NCBI GenBank assembly: GCA_017355425.1
Contig: CP070233.1
Coordinates: forward strand, 1,280,501 to 1,344,500
From: Dolichospermum sp. DET69
GTDB lineage: Bacteria; Cyanobacteriota; Cyanobacteriia; Cyanobacteriales; Nostocaceae
Length of the DNA stretch: 64,000 bases
Direction: 5' to 3'
Numbering within the stretch: the first letter of the stretch is position 1; the number at the start of each line of letters is the position of its first letter. Positions 54,774 through 63,816 of the stretch are shown here, piece by piece. The position numbers were made by a program, and so were the translations under genes. Below the pieces are notes generated by a model that worked only from the letters and a program-made list of their open reading frames with translations, was not told the origin of the DNA and did no database searches.

Positions 54774-56285
54774 TTAATGTTTTCCTATGCTTGACTTTTG
54801 CAAAATCACTAGCTCATGGTTACAACTTTTTAAGACACTGATTTTTGTGTTTAAAATTTCTTGCCACACATTCAAAGCACAATAATCTTGGATAGGTTTG
54901 TAATACAAATCATCATCTTCAACTCTCAGAACCACAGCAAAAATACCACCTGGTTTGAGAATCCGAATTAATTCTTTAAAGCTTTCTAAAGGAACTTGAT
55001 TACGAGTAAAAACGCCAGTTGATACTAAAGCATCAAACCTATTATCTGCAAAAGAAAGGGTGTTACCCAACTCTTCTAAATGCAAAGCATTGTATATCCC
55101 CTGGTCTTTTAATAGGTCTAAAGAGTTTTGGCTAATATCAAGACCTTGGATATTTTTGAACCCGTAAGAATTAAGTTCTCGAGCTAATAATCCTGTGCCA
55201 CAACCAATATCTAAAATAAAAGTATCTGGCTTTAAATACGATTTGAGTGTGTAAGCAATATGATTGAGTAAAACAGTCCAACCATTGTCGTAATGTTCTT
55301 GGTCGTAAAATAATGCCCAAGAATCGTATTTACCTCTAACTTCTTCGATAGTTTCAAAGTGGTCTGTTAATCCATTAGGATAATCTTGATGATCATCTAT
55401 CCTCAAGATTTTATACAAAATGTCTTTGATAATGTAGCCTATTAATTTGATATCATCGGCATCAAAAGACGATGGCAACCTAATATCGCAAGCTAACGAG
55501 ATAATAGATTCTGTTTTTTCTAGACAGGGTGTCTCTTTAAATGAGTATTGCCAGTTTTTGTAATAACGAGAATTATCATCTCTACCAAAAATCTGGATAG
55601 CCACACCTCTCTCGCTGGTTTGTTGTAAAAATTGCTCCACTTGTTCTGAACTTAATCCTACAAGATTAAACTGCAAACTGTCAGGTGCGCGTTTTACTTT
55701 TTCCAAAGGAGAGGGAATATAAATATTTCTGACGGAACTGAGAGTTTCTATTAAGCAATCGTACCTTTGTTGACCTGAAGATATTTTGTGTTCTAAATAT
55801 TCCATCTGCGGTCTTAATACAGCAGCTGTTAAGTTACTCATTCTCAAACTAAAATTGGGAACATGAGGTTTGAGTTTTTCAAATAAATTGTCATCATCAG
55901 GACGAGCAAGATGTTTCTTGTACAACTTCTCGTAAGAACCTGCTGCTAGAATACAATAGGCTGCAAATTGTTCATTATTGGTGGCAATTAATCCCCCTTC
56001 ACCAGAGTTGAGTAATTTATAACTTTGGGTACTAAAGCAAGCAATTTCTCCATGATATCCTACTAAGTTATCATTCCATCTTGACCCTAAACTATGAGCG
56101 CAATCTTCGATTAAATAAATTCCTGCTTGATTGCAAATATTCTTGATAGTATCTAAATCGGATATATGTCCTCTCATATAGGACAAAACAAAAAACTTTG
56201 CATCTGGATAAAGTTCTATTTTGCATTGTAGATCTTCAATATCATTTTTTGGAGGCGATTGCCTCCAAGTTTGATTCCAAATCAT
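54774..56285 (-). CDS. DegT-type PLP enzyme fused to a SAM methyltransferase, N-terminally truncated
   Basis: A 503-aa fusion. Residues 1-290 match the DegT/DnrJ/EryC1 aminotransferase fold from its middle onward: IEDCAHSLGS (cofactor Asp) and the likely PLP lysine in STQSYKLLNSGEGG. The normal first 80-100 residues, with the phosphate-binding loop, are missing. Residues 310-495 are a class I methyltransferase with LDIGCGTGLLARELN, IQGLDISQNSLDLL and LIRILKPGGIFAVVLR. The gene starts 17 bp after the egtD stop, directly at a truncation. The methyltransferase could still work; the PLP half probably cannot. It may have been a lyase or methyltransferase acting on an ergothioneine-related product. 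Confidence 0.7.
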   Translation of the reverse strand: MIWNQTWRQSPPKNDIEDLQCKIELYPDAKFFVLSYMRGHISDLDTIKNICNQAGIYLIEDCAHSLGSRWNDNLVGYHGEIACFSTQSYKLLNSGEGGLIATNNEQFAAYCILAAGSYEKLYKKHLARPDDDNLFEKLKPHVPNFSLRMSNLTAAVLRPQMEYLEHKISSGQQRYDCLIETLSSVRNIYIPSPLEKVKRAPDSLQFNLVGLSSEQVEQFLQQTSERGVAIQIFGRDDNSRYYKNWQYSFKETPCLEKTESIISLACDIRLPSSFDADDIKLIGYIIKDILYKILRIDDHQDYPNGLTDHFETIEEVRGKYDSWALFYDQEHYDNGWTVLLNHIAYTLKSYLKPDTFILDIGCGTGLLARELNSYGFKNIQGLDISQNSLDLLKDQGIYNALHLEELGNTLSFADNRFDALVSTGVFTRNQVPLESFKELIRILKPGGIFAVVLRVEDDDLYYKPIQDYCALNVWQEILNTKISVLKSCNHELVILQKSSIGKH

Positions 56286-56302
56286 CCAAATTTAAACAAT
56301 AT

Positions 56303-57277
56303 TTAAACTTGACAAAGAATCAAACCAAACCATCCTTTTTCATCTGTCCAAGTTTTCACAGTTTTTAATCCTTTACCTTGCAATTGTTTTTCCATTGTTG
56401 CTAAATCAAACTTACGAGAAATTTCTGTGAGAATACTTTCTCCTTCTTCAAAATCAACCTTTAAATCTAATGCTTCTAAAGATACCGCATGACTTTTTTG
56501 ACAATGCAAATACATTTCAATTTGATTATCAACCTGATTATAAATTGCTTGATGTTTAAACAAACTGATATCAAAGTTACCTTGAAACCGCCAATTTAAA
56601 TGAGAAAGCATATTTAAATTAAAAGCAGCAGTCACCTCCTGACTATCATTATAAGTAGCTTCTAAAATATCCAGGGGCTTTTGTAAATCAATCCCTAGCA
56701 GAAAGTAATCTCCTGGTTGTAAGGTTCGAGAAACTTGATTTAAGAAAATATCACATTCTTCCTGATTAAAATTCCCTAACGAACTTCCCAGAAAAAACAA
56801 CATCCGTGATTGTAAATAATTCGATTCTAGATGAACCAAAGCCTGTTCATAAGTTCCTAATAACCCATGAATAGCAATATCAGGATACTTTTCTTGTAAC
56901 TGTAAAACACTAGTTTTCAGAATACCCCCACTAACATCAATAGGAAGATATCTACAAGAATTAGCAATTTTTTGATAAGCCGTTAATAAAGCTTGAGTTT
57001 TCGTAGAACTACCACTACCTAATTCTATCAAGTCACAACAATTTGTAATTGCGGCAATTTCATCAGCATATTCTTGTAAAATCCAGGCTTCTGTGCGAGT
57101 CGGATAATATTCTGGTAACTCACAAATTTTTTCAAATAATTGAGAACCAGGATCATCATAAAAATATTTGGGAGGTAAACTTTTCAGTTTTTCAGTTAAC
57201 CCCTTAATAACATCCTTGCCATCAATACTTAGCTCTTGATAATGATGATCTAAAACTGTTAAAGGCTGTGCAATCAT
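56303..57277 (-). CDS. egtD: L-histidine N(alpha)-methyltransferase
   Basis: A 324-aa enzyme that trimethylates histidine to hercynine with SAM, the first step of ergothioneine synthesis. The SAM site is CDLIELGSGSSTKTQALL. Other family marks are LPPKYFYDDPGSQLFEKICE, LPEYYPTRTE, FFLGSSLGNF and LLGIDLQKP. The length matches the family (about 320). It follows egtB by about 100 bp, with a 65-bp palindromic repeat in that gap. A second, decayed 3' part of this gene lies at 54387-54752. Confidence 0.93.
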   Translation of the reverse strand: MIAQPLTVLDHHYQELSIDGKDVIKGLTEKLKSLPPKYFYDDPGSQLFEKICELPEYYPTRTEAWILQEYADEIAAITNCCDLIELGSGSSTKTQALLTAYQKIANSCRYLPIDVSGGILKTSVLQLQEKYPDIAIHGLLGTYEQALVHLESNYLQSRMLFFLGSSLGNFNQEECDIFLNQVSRTLQPGDYFLLGIDLQKPLDILEATYNDSQEVTAAFNLNMLSHLNWRFQGNFDISLFKHQAIYNQVDNQIEMYLHCQKSHAVSLEALDLKVDFEEGESILTEISRKFDLATMEKQLQGKGLKTVKTWTDEKGWFGLILCQV

Positions 57278-57303
57278 TTTCTAAATCCTCTAGAGTGATT
57301 ATA

Positions 57304-57368
57304 AGATCCCCGACTTCTGATATCAATTGATAATTTATTCACAAAATAAAAAAAGAAGTCGGGGATCT
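57304..57368. repeat. 65-bp element with perfect 15-bp inverted ends
   Basis: AGATCCCCGACTTCT and AGAAGTCGGGGATCT flank a 35-bp AT-rich loop between egtB and egtD. The hairpin would form in a shared transcript and may act as a weak terminator or processing site. Confidence 0.85.
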
Positions 57369-57376
57369 CGATTTTA

Positions 57377-58699
57377 TTAATCCAAACTTGCAGCAATTCT
57401 AAAACCGACGTGCTGATAAAAAAATGGACGAAACCAGTTACGATAACAAGGTAAACCCATTGTACCATTCGTTGCCCAAGAACCACCCAACATCATAAAA
57501 TGTTTATTATCAAAAAATGGTGCAGATTGATCCTCATAAAGATGGTGAGTTTTAAATCCTGGTAAGGGTTTGAATGTTTCCCCTAACCATTCCCAGACAT
57601 TACCCCGTAAGTCATAAAGTCCAGATTGATGATTTTCTGAAAACATTCCTACAGGAGTTGGAGAAATAAATTGTAAGTTAAGATTATAGTTATTTGCTAA
57701 ACTGGAATCTGCTGATATTTTTAAGGCTTGATGCCATTCTGCTTCGGTCATTAACCGAGTATTTTTACCTTTCCAGCGACAGAATGCCATTGCTTCATAG
57801 TGATTAACTTCCACTGGCCAATCTAAAGGTAAATCTATTTCATCAAATGTAGCACGATAGCGATATTTATTTTCTCCACGTATCCAGAATTTGGGGTGTT
57901 GGATATTGTAGAGTTGTTTCCATGCCCAAGATTCAGTATGCCAATAATTTACATTATTATAACCACCGTCTTGGACAAACTCTAAAAATTCTCCATTGGT
58001 AATGAGATATTGACTTGCTAAAAATGGTTTTACTTCAACTTCTAAATGACCATATTCACTATCCCAACCAAAAGTTAAATCATCTTGGCGTTTTCCTAAT
58101 TTTACTACACCACCAGGAACTTCTCGCATTTGATGATGCGGAATTTCTCCATTAGTCGGTGCATAATTCCATCCTTGGGGACGTTTTAAGTTCTCAACGG
58201 GTAATTGACGCAGCAGCATGGAAGAGGTTTCGACATGAATACGACTATGTTCTATTCCCATTAATAAAGCCCAAATAGGATGCTGTTGATGAATGGGTAA
58301 ATCTAAAGGAGTCTTATTAATGATTGTGGTAATTTCTGCTCTGGCTTTGTTTCGATATTCCCAAACTTTTTTGATATCAGGCCAGTTGACTCCTTGAATG
58401 GCTACCTCTAGTTCTGCTGGTGTTTCTGGATCAACTCCTATTTCAAATAGGGTTTCATATTGGGGATTAATCCGATGTTTGATTAATCCTACCTGAATTA
58501 ATTTGTTGATATAAAAAACAGCCGAATGTCCAAGATAGAAAATTAATTTATTTCTTAAAGGATCGGGATTTAGATAAAATGTTTCTTCTTTAACCAAACT
58601 CTTCATTAAGGTTTCTTCCAGTTCCCAGGAATTTTCAAAATAGTTGAGTAAGGTTGTAGAACTACAATTATCGAGTTGGGGAATATGAGCCTCTGTCAT
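57377..58699 (-). CDS. egtB: Ergothioneine biosynthesis protein EgtB (iron-dependent sulfoxide synthase)
   Basis: A 440-aa enzyme that joins hercynine to cysteine or gamma-glutamylcysteine and oxidises the product. The N-terminal DinB-like domain carries the iron ligands (EHSRIHVETSS, plus an upstream His in YLGHSAVFY). The C-terminal FGE-sulfatase domain shows GGVVKLGKRQDDLTFGWDSE, NHYEAMAFCRWKGK, LYDLRGNVWEWLGE and MLGGSWATNG. The length is typical of cyanobacterial EgtB. It leads the cluster on the minus strand. No gene for gamma-glutamylcysteine synthetase or an intact C-S lyase (EgtE) is nearby. Confidence 0.92.
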   Translation of the reverse strand: MTEAHIPQLDNCSSTTLLNYFENSWELEETLMKSLVKEETFYLNPDPLRNKLIFYLGHSAVFYINKLIQVGLIKHRINPQYETLFEIGVDPETPAELEVAIQGVNWPDIKKVWEYRNKARAEITTIINKTPLDLPIHQQHPIWALLMGIEHSRIHVETSSMLLRQLPVENLKRPQGWNYAPTNGEIPHHQMREVPGGVVKLGKRQDDLTFGWDSEYGHLEVEVKPFLASQYLITNGEFLEFVQDGGYNNVNYWHTESWAWKQLYNIQHPKFWIRGENKYRYRATFDEIDLPLDWPVEVNHYEAMAFCRWKGKNTRLMTEAEWHQALKISADSSLANNYNLNLQFISPTPVGMFSENHQSGLYDLRGNVWEWLGETFKPLPGFKTHHLYEDQSAPFFDNKHFMMLGGSWATNGTMGLPCYRNWFRPFFYQHVGFRIAASLD

Positions 58700-58977
58700 T
58701 TTCTTAATTTGGGGAATTATTGGTATTATATGGAATAATTAACTTTTGTCAATAAAGCCAGTCTAATTTTACCATTGATAAACACTGAGCAACTATCTTT
58801 TGATGCTAATCTAAAATAAGGATATTAATTTCTAAAATGCCAAACTTTTGAGCAAATTCGCCACGCTGATGGATTAGCTCTGTTTATGGTATTTTAGGGT
58901 TAGTTGCGACTCAAGTTATATTGGAGTTAAGAAAAGAGACAAATTTTCTTTTTACTGATAATGGGTAAGATATATTT

Positions 58978-59091
58978 AATGACCAATGACCAATGACCAA
59001 TGACCAATGACCAATGACCAATGACCAATGACCAATGACCAATGACCAATGACCAATGACCAATGACCAATGACCAATGACCAATGACCAA
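58978..59091. repeat. Heptamer tandem repeat, unit CCAATGA (about 16 copies)
   Basis: A nearly perfect array of GACCAAT units in the 457-bp gap between the divergent egtB and histidine-kinase genes. It ends 65 bases before the kinase start. The antisense frame of the array gives an artefactual repetitive ORF. The rest of the gap (58700-58977) is AT-rich with no gene I can support. Confidence 0.95.
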
Positions 59092-59156
59092 GTTTAAATT
59101 GTACAATGCAACTTTGACGTGAATCTTCTCTAGATTGAGCGTTTAAATATATATTC

Positions 59157-61145
59157 ATGAGTATTTCCACTTCTGTGCTGAGTGATTTACTAAACTCACT
59201 CCCCCATCTGCGACCCCAGTTATATTTTAAGGCTTCACTAACCGCGCTCTCCCATGCAATGGAAGATCAAGTTTTAGCAGCTAATTTAGATCGTCCCCTG
59301 ATCATTGCTAGTTTCCAGAAAGAGCGATTCTACCGACAAGAAGCCCATCGCTATCAACGACTTGCTGATAAAAGTAATCAAATATATGTATTATCTGCGC
59401 CAGAAACGGAGTTTGCTAATAGCTCAGAATATTATGAAAAGGTCTCTTTTGACACTGATGATGCTTTAACTCAAGAATGGCATTTGCTAGTATTTGCCCA
59501 GAACTATACTACTTGCTTAATATGTCGGGAAAGTCTGGGTTCTTTGTCCAAAAATCAACCTATTCCAGAGATGATTCCTAGTTTGGATATGGATACAGCC
59601 CGAAGATTTGAGGGAATCTGGACATCGGAAAAAGGGGCGTGCTTAAAAGCTGCCCAATTGTTATTAGCTAGGATTGAGGTTTATCGCCCGGATTTAGCGG
59701 ATAAGATGAATGAAGTGAAGCAGCGGTTTAGGATTGAGGAAGCAATAAACAAGTCAAAAGTTAATTCCAGTCATGAATATGTTGCTGATATTGATACCGA
59801 CCCATTTGTACAGAGATTGGTAACATATCTGCAAGCTAGTCAATATAAACTGCATAAAGCCTATAGTTCAATTGCGGCTCAAGCCAGGAAAGAACGGTTG
59901 GTAAATTCCATTAGTACAGCAATTAGGCGATCGCTTGACCCAAGAGAAATTCTCCAAGTTGCGGCTCAAGAATTGGGACAACACTTAGAAGCCTGTCGTT
60001 GTCTAATTTATCGCGTCCAAGCTACAGATGCGAAAGCGATCATCGAACATGAATTTCTTAACTCTCAAGTAAAATCTGTCCTGGGACAAAGTTGGGAGTT
60101 AGAACATAATTCTCTATTCCAGCAGGTACTACGACAGCTTGAGGGCGTATATGTTGGCGATACTCTAGCCGATCCTAAAATTAAAAAATCATCCGCCTTA
60201 TCGTCAATTGTGAAGCAGTTTGGTGTGCGTTCTTGGTTAATCGAACCCGTATTATACCAAGGGCGACTACTGGGAATTGTCGAGTTACATTATTGCCATT
60301 TTCCTCCCCATGAATGGGAAGCAGGGGAGTTAGACTTAGTAAAAGCGATCGCTACCCAAATTGGTACAGCCCTGATCCAAGCGGAATCCTTTGCCAATTT
60401 AGAAAAACTCAACCAGCAACTAGAAGCCCTAGACCGCACCCGTAGTAACTTAATTGCCATTACCGGACACGAACTGCGTACCCCCCTATCCACCATTCAA
60501 GTTTGTTTAGAAAGTTTGGCTACTGAACCGGATATGCCTTGGGAACTGCAACAGGTAATGTTAAGTACAGCCCTTTGCGACTCAGAAAGAATGCGGAAAC
60601 TAGTACAAGACTTTTTGACCCTTTCTAACTTGGAAAGTGGCCGGGTAGAATGGCATCCTGAATCATTAACCATCCAAGAATGTGTAGATCTATCCCTCAG
60701 TCGGTTACGGACACGCTCCAGCCAAGAAAAAATACCCAAAATTAAAACCCAAATTCCGCGAACATTACCTTTAGTAAGAGCTGACGGTGATTGGTTAGTG
60801 GAGGTGTTAGCCAAACTAGTAGATAATGCTTGTAAATTCACTCCGGCTTCTGGGGAGATTACCATTCAAGCCATTAGCAATGCTCAAGAGATGCTAGAAG
60901 TCACAGTATCGGACACAGGGCGAGGAATTGAACCCAATCGCCTAGAAATCGTTTTTGACCGCTTTTACCAAGAGGAAGGGGCATTACGGCGAACTACAGG
61001 GGGAACGGGATTGGGTTTAGCCATTTGTCGGCAAATCGTCAACGGCTGGGACGGAAAAATTTGGGCAGAATCCACCGGCAAAGACCAAGGCAGTCATTTC
61101 CATTTTACAATTCCCATCGTCCATGGTAGTCAGCAGGATTGTTGA
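59157..61145 (+). CDS. DICT-GAF sensor histidine kinase
   Basis: A 662-aa soluble kinase. The N-terminal about 150 residues are a DICT sensory domain (LPHLRPQLYFKASLTALSHA, FQKERFYRQEAHRY). A GAF domain spans about 265-410 (LGQHLEACRCLIYRV, VRSWLIEPVLYQGRLLGIVE). The kinase core has the H-box ITGHELRTPLSTIQ, N-box LVDNACKFTP, G1 VSDTGRGIEP, F-box FDRFYQE and G2 GGTGLGLAICRQI. There is no TM segment, so it senses inside the cell. DICT domains are frequent in cyanobacterial light- or redox-related regulators, but the signal is unknown here. No response regulator is adjacent, so its partner is elsewhere. Confidence 0.9.
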   Translation: MSISTSVLSDLLNSLPHLRPQLYFKASLTALSHAMEDQVLAANLDRPLIIASFQKERFYRQEAHRYQRLADKSNQIYVLSAPETEFANSSEYYEKVSFDTDDALTQEWHLLVFAQNYTTCLICRESLGSLSKNQPIPEMIPSLDMDTARRFEGIWTSEKGACLKAAQLLLARIEVYRPDLADKMNEVKQRFRIEEAINKSKVNSSHEYVADIDTDPFVQRLVTYLQASQYKLHKAYSSIAAQARKERLVNSISTAIRRSLDPREILQVAAQELGQHLEACRCLIYRVQATDAKAIIEHEFLNSQVKSVLGQSWELEHNSLFQQVLRQLEGVYVGDTLADPKIKKSSALSSIVKQFGVRSWLIEPVLYQGRLLGIVELHYCHFPPHEWEAGELDLVKAIATQIGTALIQAESFANLEKLNQQLEALDRTRSNLIAITGHELRTPLSTIQVCLESLATEPDMPWELQQVMLSTALCDSERMRKLVQDFLTLSNLESGRVEWHPESLTIQECVDLSLSRLRTRSSQEKIPKIKTQIPRTLPLVRADGDWLVEVLAKLVDNACKFTPASGEITIQAISNAQEMLEVTVSDTGRGIEPNRLEIVFDRFYQEEGALRRTTGGTGLGLAICRQIVNGWDGKIWAESTGKDQGSHFHFTIPIVHGSQQDC

Positions 61146-61251
61146 CGGTTGACGGTTGATGGTTGACGGTTGATGGTTGACGGTTGACGGTTGACGGTTG
61201 ACGGTTGATGGTTGACGGTTGACGGTTGACGGTTGACGGTTGATGGTTGAC
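61142..61251. repeat. Heptamer tandem repeat, unit GGTTGAC
   Basis: About 15 copies of GGTTGAC with GGTTGAT variants. The array starts within the stop region of the histidine-kinase gene and ends about 95 bases before psaD, so it lies inside the probable psaD promoter region. Confidence 0.93.
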
Positions 61252-61345
61252 CAATGACTAAAAACTGTTACAGTCTATAACGCGATCGCAACATAAGTCG
61301 AGATCCGATGTTAGTATGCCGTAAAAACCTCTTGAGAGACAGTTT

Positions 61346-61762
61346 ATGGCAACTCTAACTGGAAAAACCCCAATCTTCGGTGGCAGCACTGGTGGTCTAC
61401 TCACAAAAGCTGATGTAGAAGAAAAGTACGCTATCACATGGACAAGCCCCAAAGAGCAAGTTTTTGAAATGCCCACCGGTGGCGCAGCTAAGATGGTTAA
61501 AGGCGAAAACCTACTTTACATTGCTCGTAAAGAGTATGGTATTGCTTTAGGCGGTCAACTCCGCAAATTTAAAATCACTGACTACAAAATTTACCGCATT
61601 TTACCAGGTGGCGAAACCACAATGATTCACCCTGCTGATGGTGTCTTCCCTGAAAAAGTAAATCCTGGTCGGGAAATGGTTCGTCACGTACCTCGCAGAA
61701 TTGGTCAAAATCCTAATCCTGCACAAATCAAGTTCAGCGGTAAAGCTACTCACGATGTTTAA
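61346..61762 (+). CDS. psaD: Photosystem I reaction centre subunit II (PsaD)
   Basis: A 138-aa stromal subunit that helps dock ferredoxin on photosystem I and stabilises PsaC. The sequence is highly characteristic: [82 protein letters not shown]. It is identified with certainty and is the best organism marker in the window. A GAGAG lies 11 bases upstream as a weak ribosome site. The region between the heptamer array and the start contains CTATAACGCGATCGC as a possible -10 context, but I could not find a matching -35. Confidence 0.98.
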   Translation: MATLTGKTPIFGGSTGGLLTKADVEEKYAITWTSPKEQVFEMPTGGAAKMVKGENLLYIARKEYGIALGGQLRKFKITDYKIYRILPGGETTMIHPADGVFPEKVNPGREMVRHVPRRIGQNPNPAQIKFSGKATHDV

Positions 61763-61941
<179 letters not shown>

Positions 61942-63453
61942 ATGATTTTCCCCAATTTCGACCAGTTTCAAAAGCTTGCTGGACAAGGTAATTTTGTGCC
62001 AGTGTATCAGGAATGGATTGCCGACTTGGATACACCTGTATCTGCTTGGTATAAAGTATGTGCAGATAAACCTTATAGCTTTTTGCTGGAATCGGTGGAA
62101 GGTGGAGAAACTGTAGGACGTTATAGTTTATTGGGTTGTGATCCTTTGTGGATTCTGGAAGCAAGGGGTGATAAAACTACCCAAACACATCGAGATGGTT
62201 CTCAACAAGTTTTTACAGGTGATCCTTTTATTACTTTGTCTGAATGTCTAGCACCTTATCACCCAGTAAAACTACCAGAATTACCTTCAGGAATTGGCGG
62301 TTTATTTGGGTTTTGGGGTTATGAATTAATTAATTGGATTGAGCCGCGTGTACCAATTCATGCTCAAGATGAGAGAAATATCCCGGATGGGTTATGGATG
62401 CAGGTAGACCAACTATTAGTTTTTGACCAAGTAAAAAGGAAAATTTGGGCGATCGCTTATGCAGATTTACGTGACCCCGCAGGTTTAGAGGTAGCATATC
62501 AAAAAGCGAGCGATCGCATTCAAGAAATGGTACGCAAGCTATCTTTACCCCTATCACCAGAAAAAACTCAATTATCTTGGACAGCCCCCGGAAACAAGCC
62601 CAAAGCGGGAATAGAGGAATATACCAGCAACTTTACCCGCCCAGAATTTTGTGCCAGTGTAGATAAAGCTAAAGCACATATCAAAGCAGGTGATATTTTT
62701 CAAGTAGTTATTTCTCAACGCTTATCAACAGAATATAAAGGCAATCCCTTCGCCTTGTACCGTTCTCTGCGGCAAATCAATCCTTCCCCCTACATGGCTT
62801 ATTTTAACTTCCAGGACTGGCAAATTATCGGTTCTAGCCCTGAAGTCATGGTGAAGGCAGAATGTAATGATCAAGGGGAAATTATCGCCACAGTCCGTCC
62901 TCTTGCAGGAACTAGACCTAGAGGAAAAACCAGCCAGGAAGATGCAGCCTTAGCCGCTGATTTACTTCAAGATCCCAAAGAAATCGCTGAACACGTTATG
63001 TTAGTTGATTTAGGCCGTAATGATTTGGGGCGAGTGTGCAGCAGCGGTACTGTAAAAGTTGATGAATTAATGATCGTTGAACACTTCTCTCATGTTATGC
63101 ACATTGTTAGTAATGTCGTGGGTAAGTTAGCACCTGGTAAAACCGCTTGGGATTTACTCAAAGCTTGTTTTCCCGCTGGTACTGTTAGCGGTGCGCCTAA
63201 AATCAGAGCGATGGAAATTATCAACGAATTAGAACCAAGTCGCCGGGGTGTATATTCTGGTGTATATGGATATTACGATTTTGAAGGACAATTGAATAGT
63301 GCGATCGCCATTAGAACTATGGTATTACATAATCAGACGGTGACTGTCCAAGCTGGTGCGGGTTTGGTAGCTGATTCTGACCCAGAAAAGGAATATGAAG
63401 AAACTCTCAATAAAGCTAGAGGGTTATTAGAAGCAATTCGTTGTTTAAGGTGA
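61942..63453 (+). CDS. trpE: Anthranilate synthase component I
   Basis: A 503-aa chorismate-using enzyme of tryptophan synthesis; the glutamine amidotransferase TrpG would be encoded elsewhere. The N-terminal half has VSAWYKVCADKPYSFLLESV and GRYSLLG (with LLES as part of the Trp feedback site). The catalytic half has IFQVVISQRLS, PSPYMAYF, SSPEVMVK, PLAGTRPRG, AEHVMLVDLGRNDLGRV, VEHFSHVMH, CFPAGTVSGAPKIRAMEII and GVYSGVYGYY. The length and motifs are those of full TrpE; PabB and isochorismate synthase fit less well. Heptamer repeats occupy the immediate upstream region. Confidence 0.93.
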   Translation: MIFPNFDQFQKLAGQGNFVPVYQEWIADLDTPVSAWYKVCADKPYSFLLESVEGGETVGRYSLLGCDPLWILEARGDKTTQTHRDGSQQVFTGDPFITLSECLAPYHPVKLPELPSGIGGLFGFWGYELINWIEPRVPIHAQDERNIPDGLWMQVDQLLVFDQVKRKIWAIAYADLRDPAGLEVAYQKASDRIQEMVRKLSLPLSPEKTQLSWTAPGNKPKAGIEEYTSNFTRPEFCASVDKAKAHIKAGDIFQVVISQRLSTEYKGNPFALYRSLRQINPSPYMAYFNFQDWQIIGSSPEVMVKAECNDQGEIIATVRPLAGTRPRGKTSQEDAALAADLLQDPKEIAEHVMLVDLGRNDLGRVCSSGTVKVDELMIVEHFSHVMHIVSNVVGKLAPGKTAWDLLKACFPAGTVSGAPKIRAMEIINELEPSRRGVYSGVYGYYDFEGQLNSAIAIRTMVLHNQTVTVQAGAGLVADSDPEKEYEETLNKARGLLEAIRCLR

Positions 63454-63779
63454 TTTTCGCACAAAGACGCAAAGTTTGAGATTTTGAATTTTCCTGATCA
63501 ATACTGGAGTTAAATTATGATACCAGCTATTAGTAAACCTTCAACATTACTTGGTCGAATTAAAGTTGAAAAAGTAGATAAATTCAATTTATTTAGATTT
63601 ACTGATGAACTCCAGAAGCGAATGGAAGAACTTTTGGAGAGAAAAAAAGCTGATTTACTGACTTCAGAAGAAGTTGTAGAATTGGAAGTTATTGGAGAGT
63701 TAGACAGAATTTTTACTCACATCAATGCGATGTTAGTAGCTCAAGTATGACTATTGAAGCAATTCGTTGTTTAAGGTGA
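63430..63779 (+). repeat. 24-bp direct repeat of the trpE 3' end flanking a small-gene segment
   Basis: GAAGCAATTCGTTGTTTAAG followed by GTGA occurs at 63430-63453, the last codons of trpE including its stop, and again at 63756-63779. The 302 bp between hold one small ORF. The second copy starts an apparent mini-frame (MTIEAIRCLR-stop) overlapping the stop of that ORF. It looks like a duplication or insertion scar using the trpE end. Confidence 0.85.
63517..63750 (+). CDS. Small conserved hypothetical protein
   Basis: A 77-aa mostly helical protein (VEKVDKFNLFRFTDELQKRM, EELLERKKADLLTSEEVVEL, ELDRIFTHINAML). I recall similar cyanobacterial small proteins next to HNH or toxin-like genes, but I cannot assign a function. 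GGAG lies 9 bases upstream of the ATG. The ATGA overlap at its stop suggests that the next gene in an ancestral operon started there; that position is now occupied by a copy of the trpE tail. It may be an orphan antitoxin-like protein. Confidence 0.55.
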   Translation: MIPAISKPSTLLGRIKVEKVDKFNLFRFTDELQKRMEELLERKKADLLTSEEVVELEVIGELDRIFTHINAMLVAQV

Positions 63780-63816
63780 CTTTTAACCAATTAAATCCCA
63801 GCAGGAGAATAGAAAT

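Noticed and set aside
57274-57486. 70-aa minus-strand ORF between egtB and egtD
   Set aside because: It overlaps the egtB 3' end in another frame and runs through the 65-bp palindrome; no domain.
58860-58970. Possible 33-codon gene fragment (ILGLVATQVILELRKE region)
   Set aside because: It has no start codon or recognisable relatives, and the short open frame could arise by chance.
58976-59170. Minus-strand 64-aa ORF made of a repeated HWSLVIG motif
   Set aside because: It is the translation of the CCAATGA heptamer array; any heptamer array without stops gives a seven-residue period.
61253-61281. psaD promoter with TTGACC and TATAAC boxes
   Set aside because: The spacing between the boxes is 23 bases, too long for a sigma-70-type promoter, and TTGACC is part of the heptamer array.
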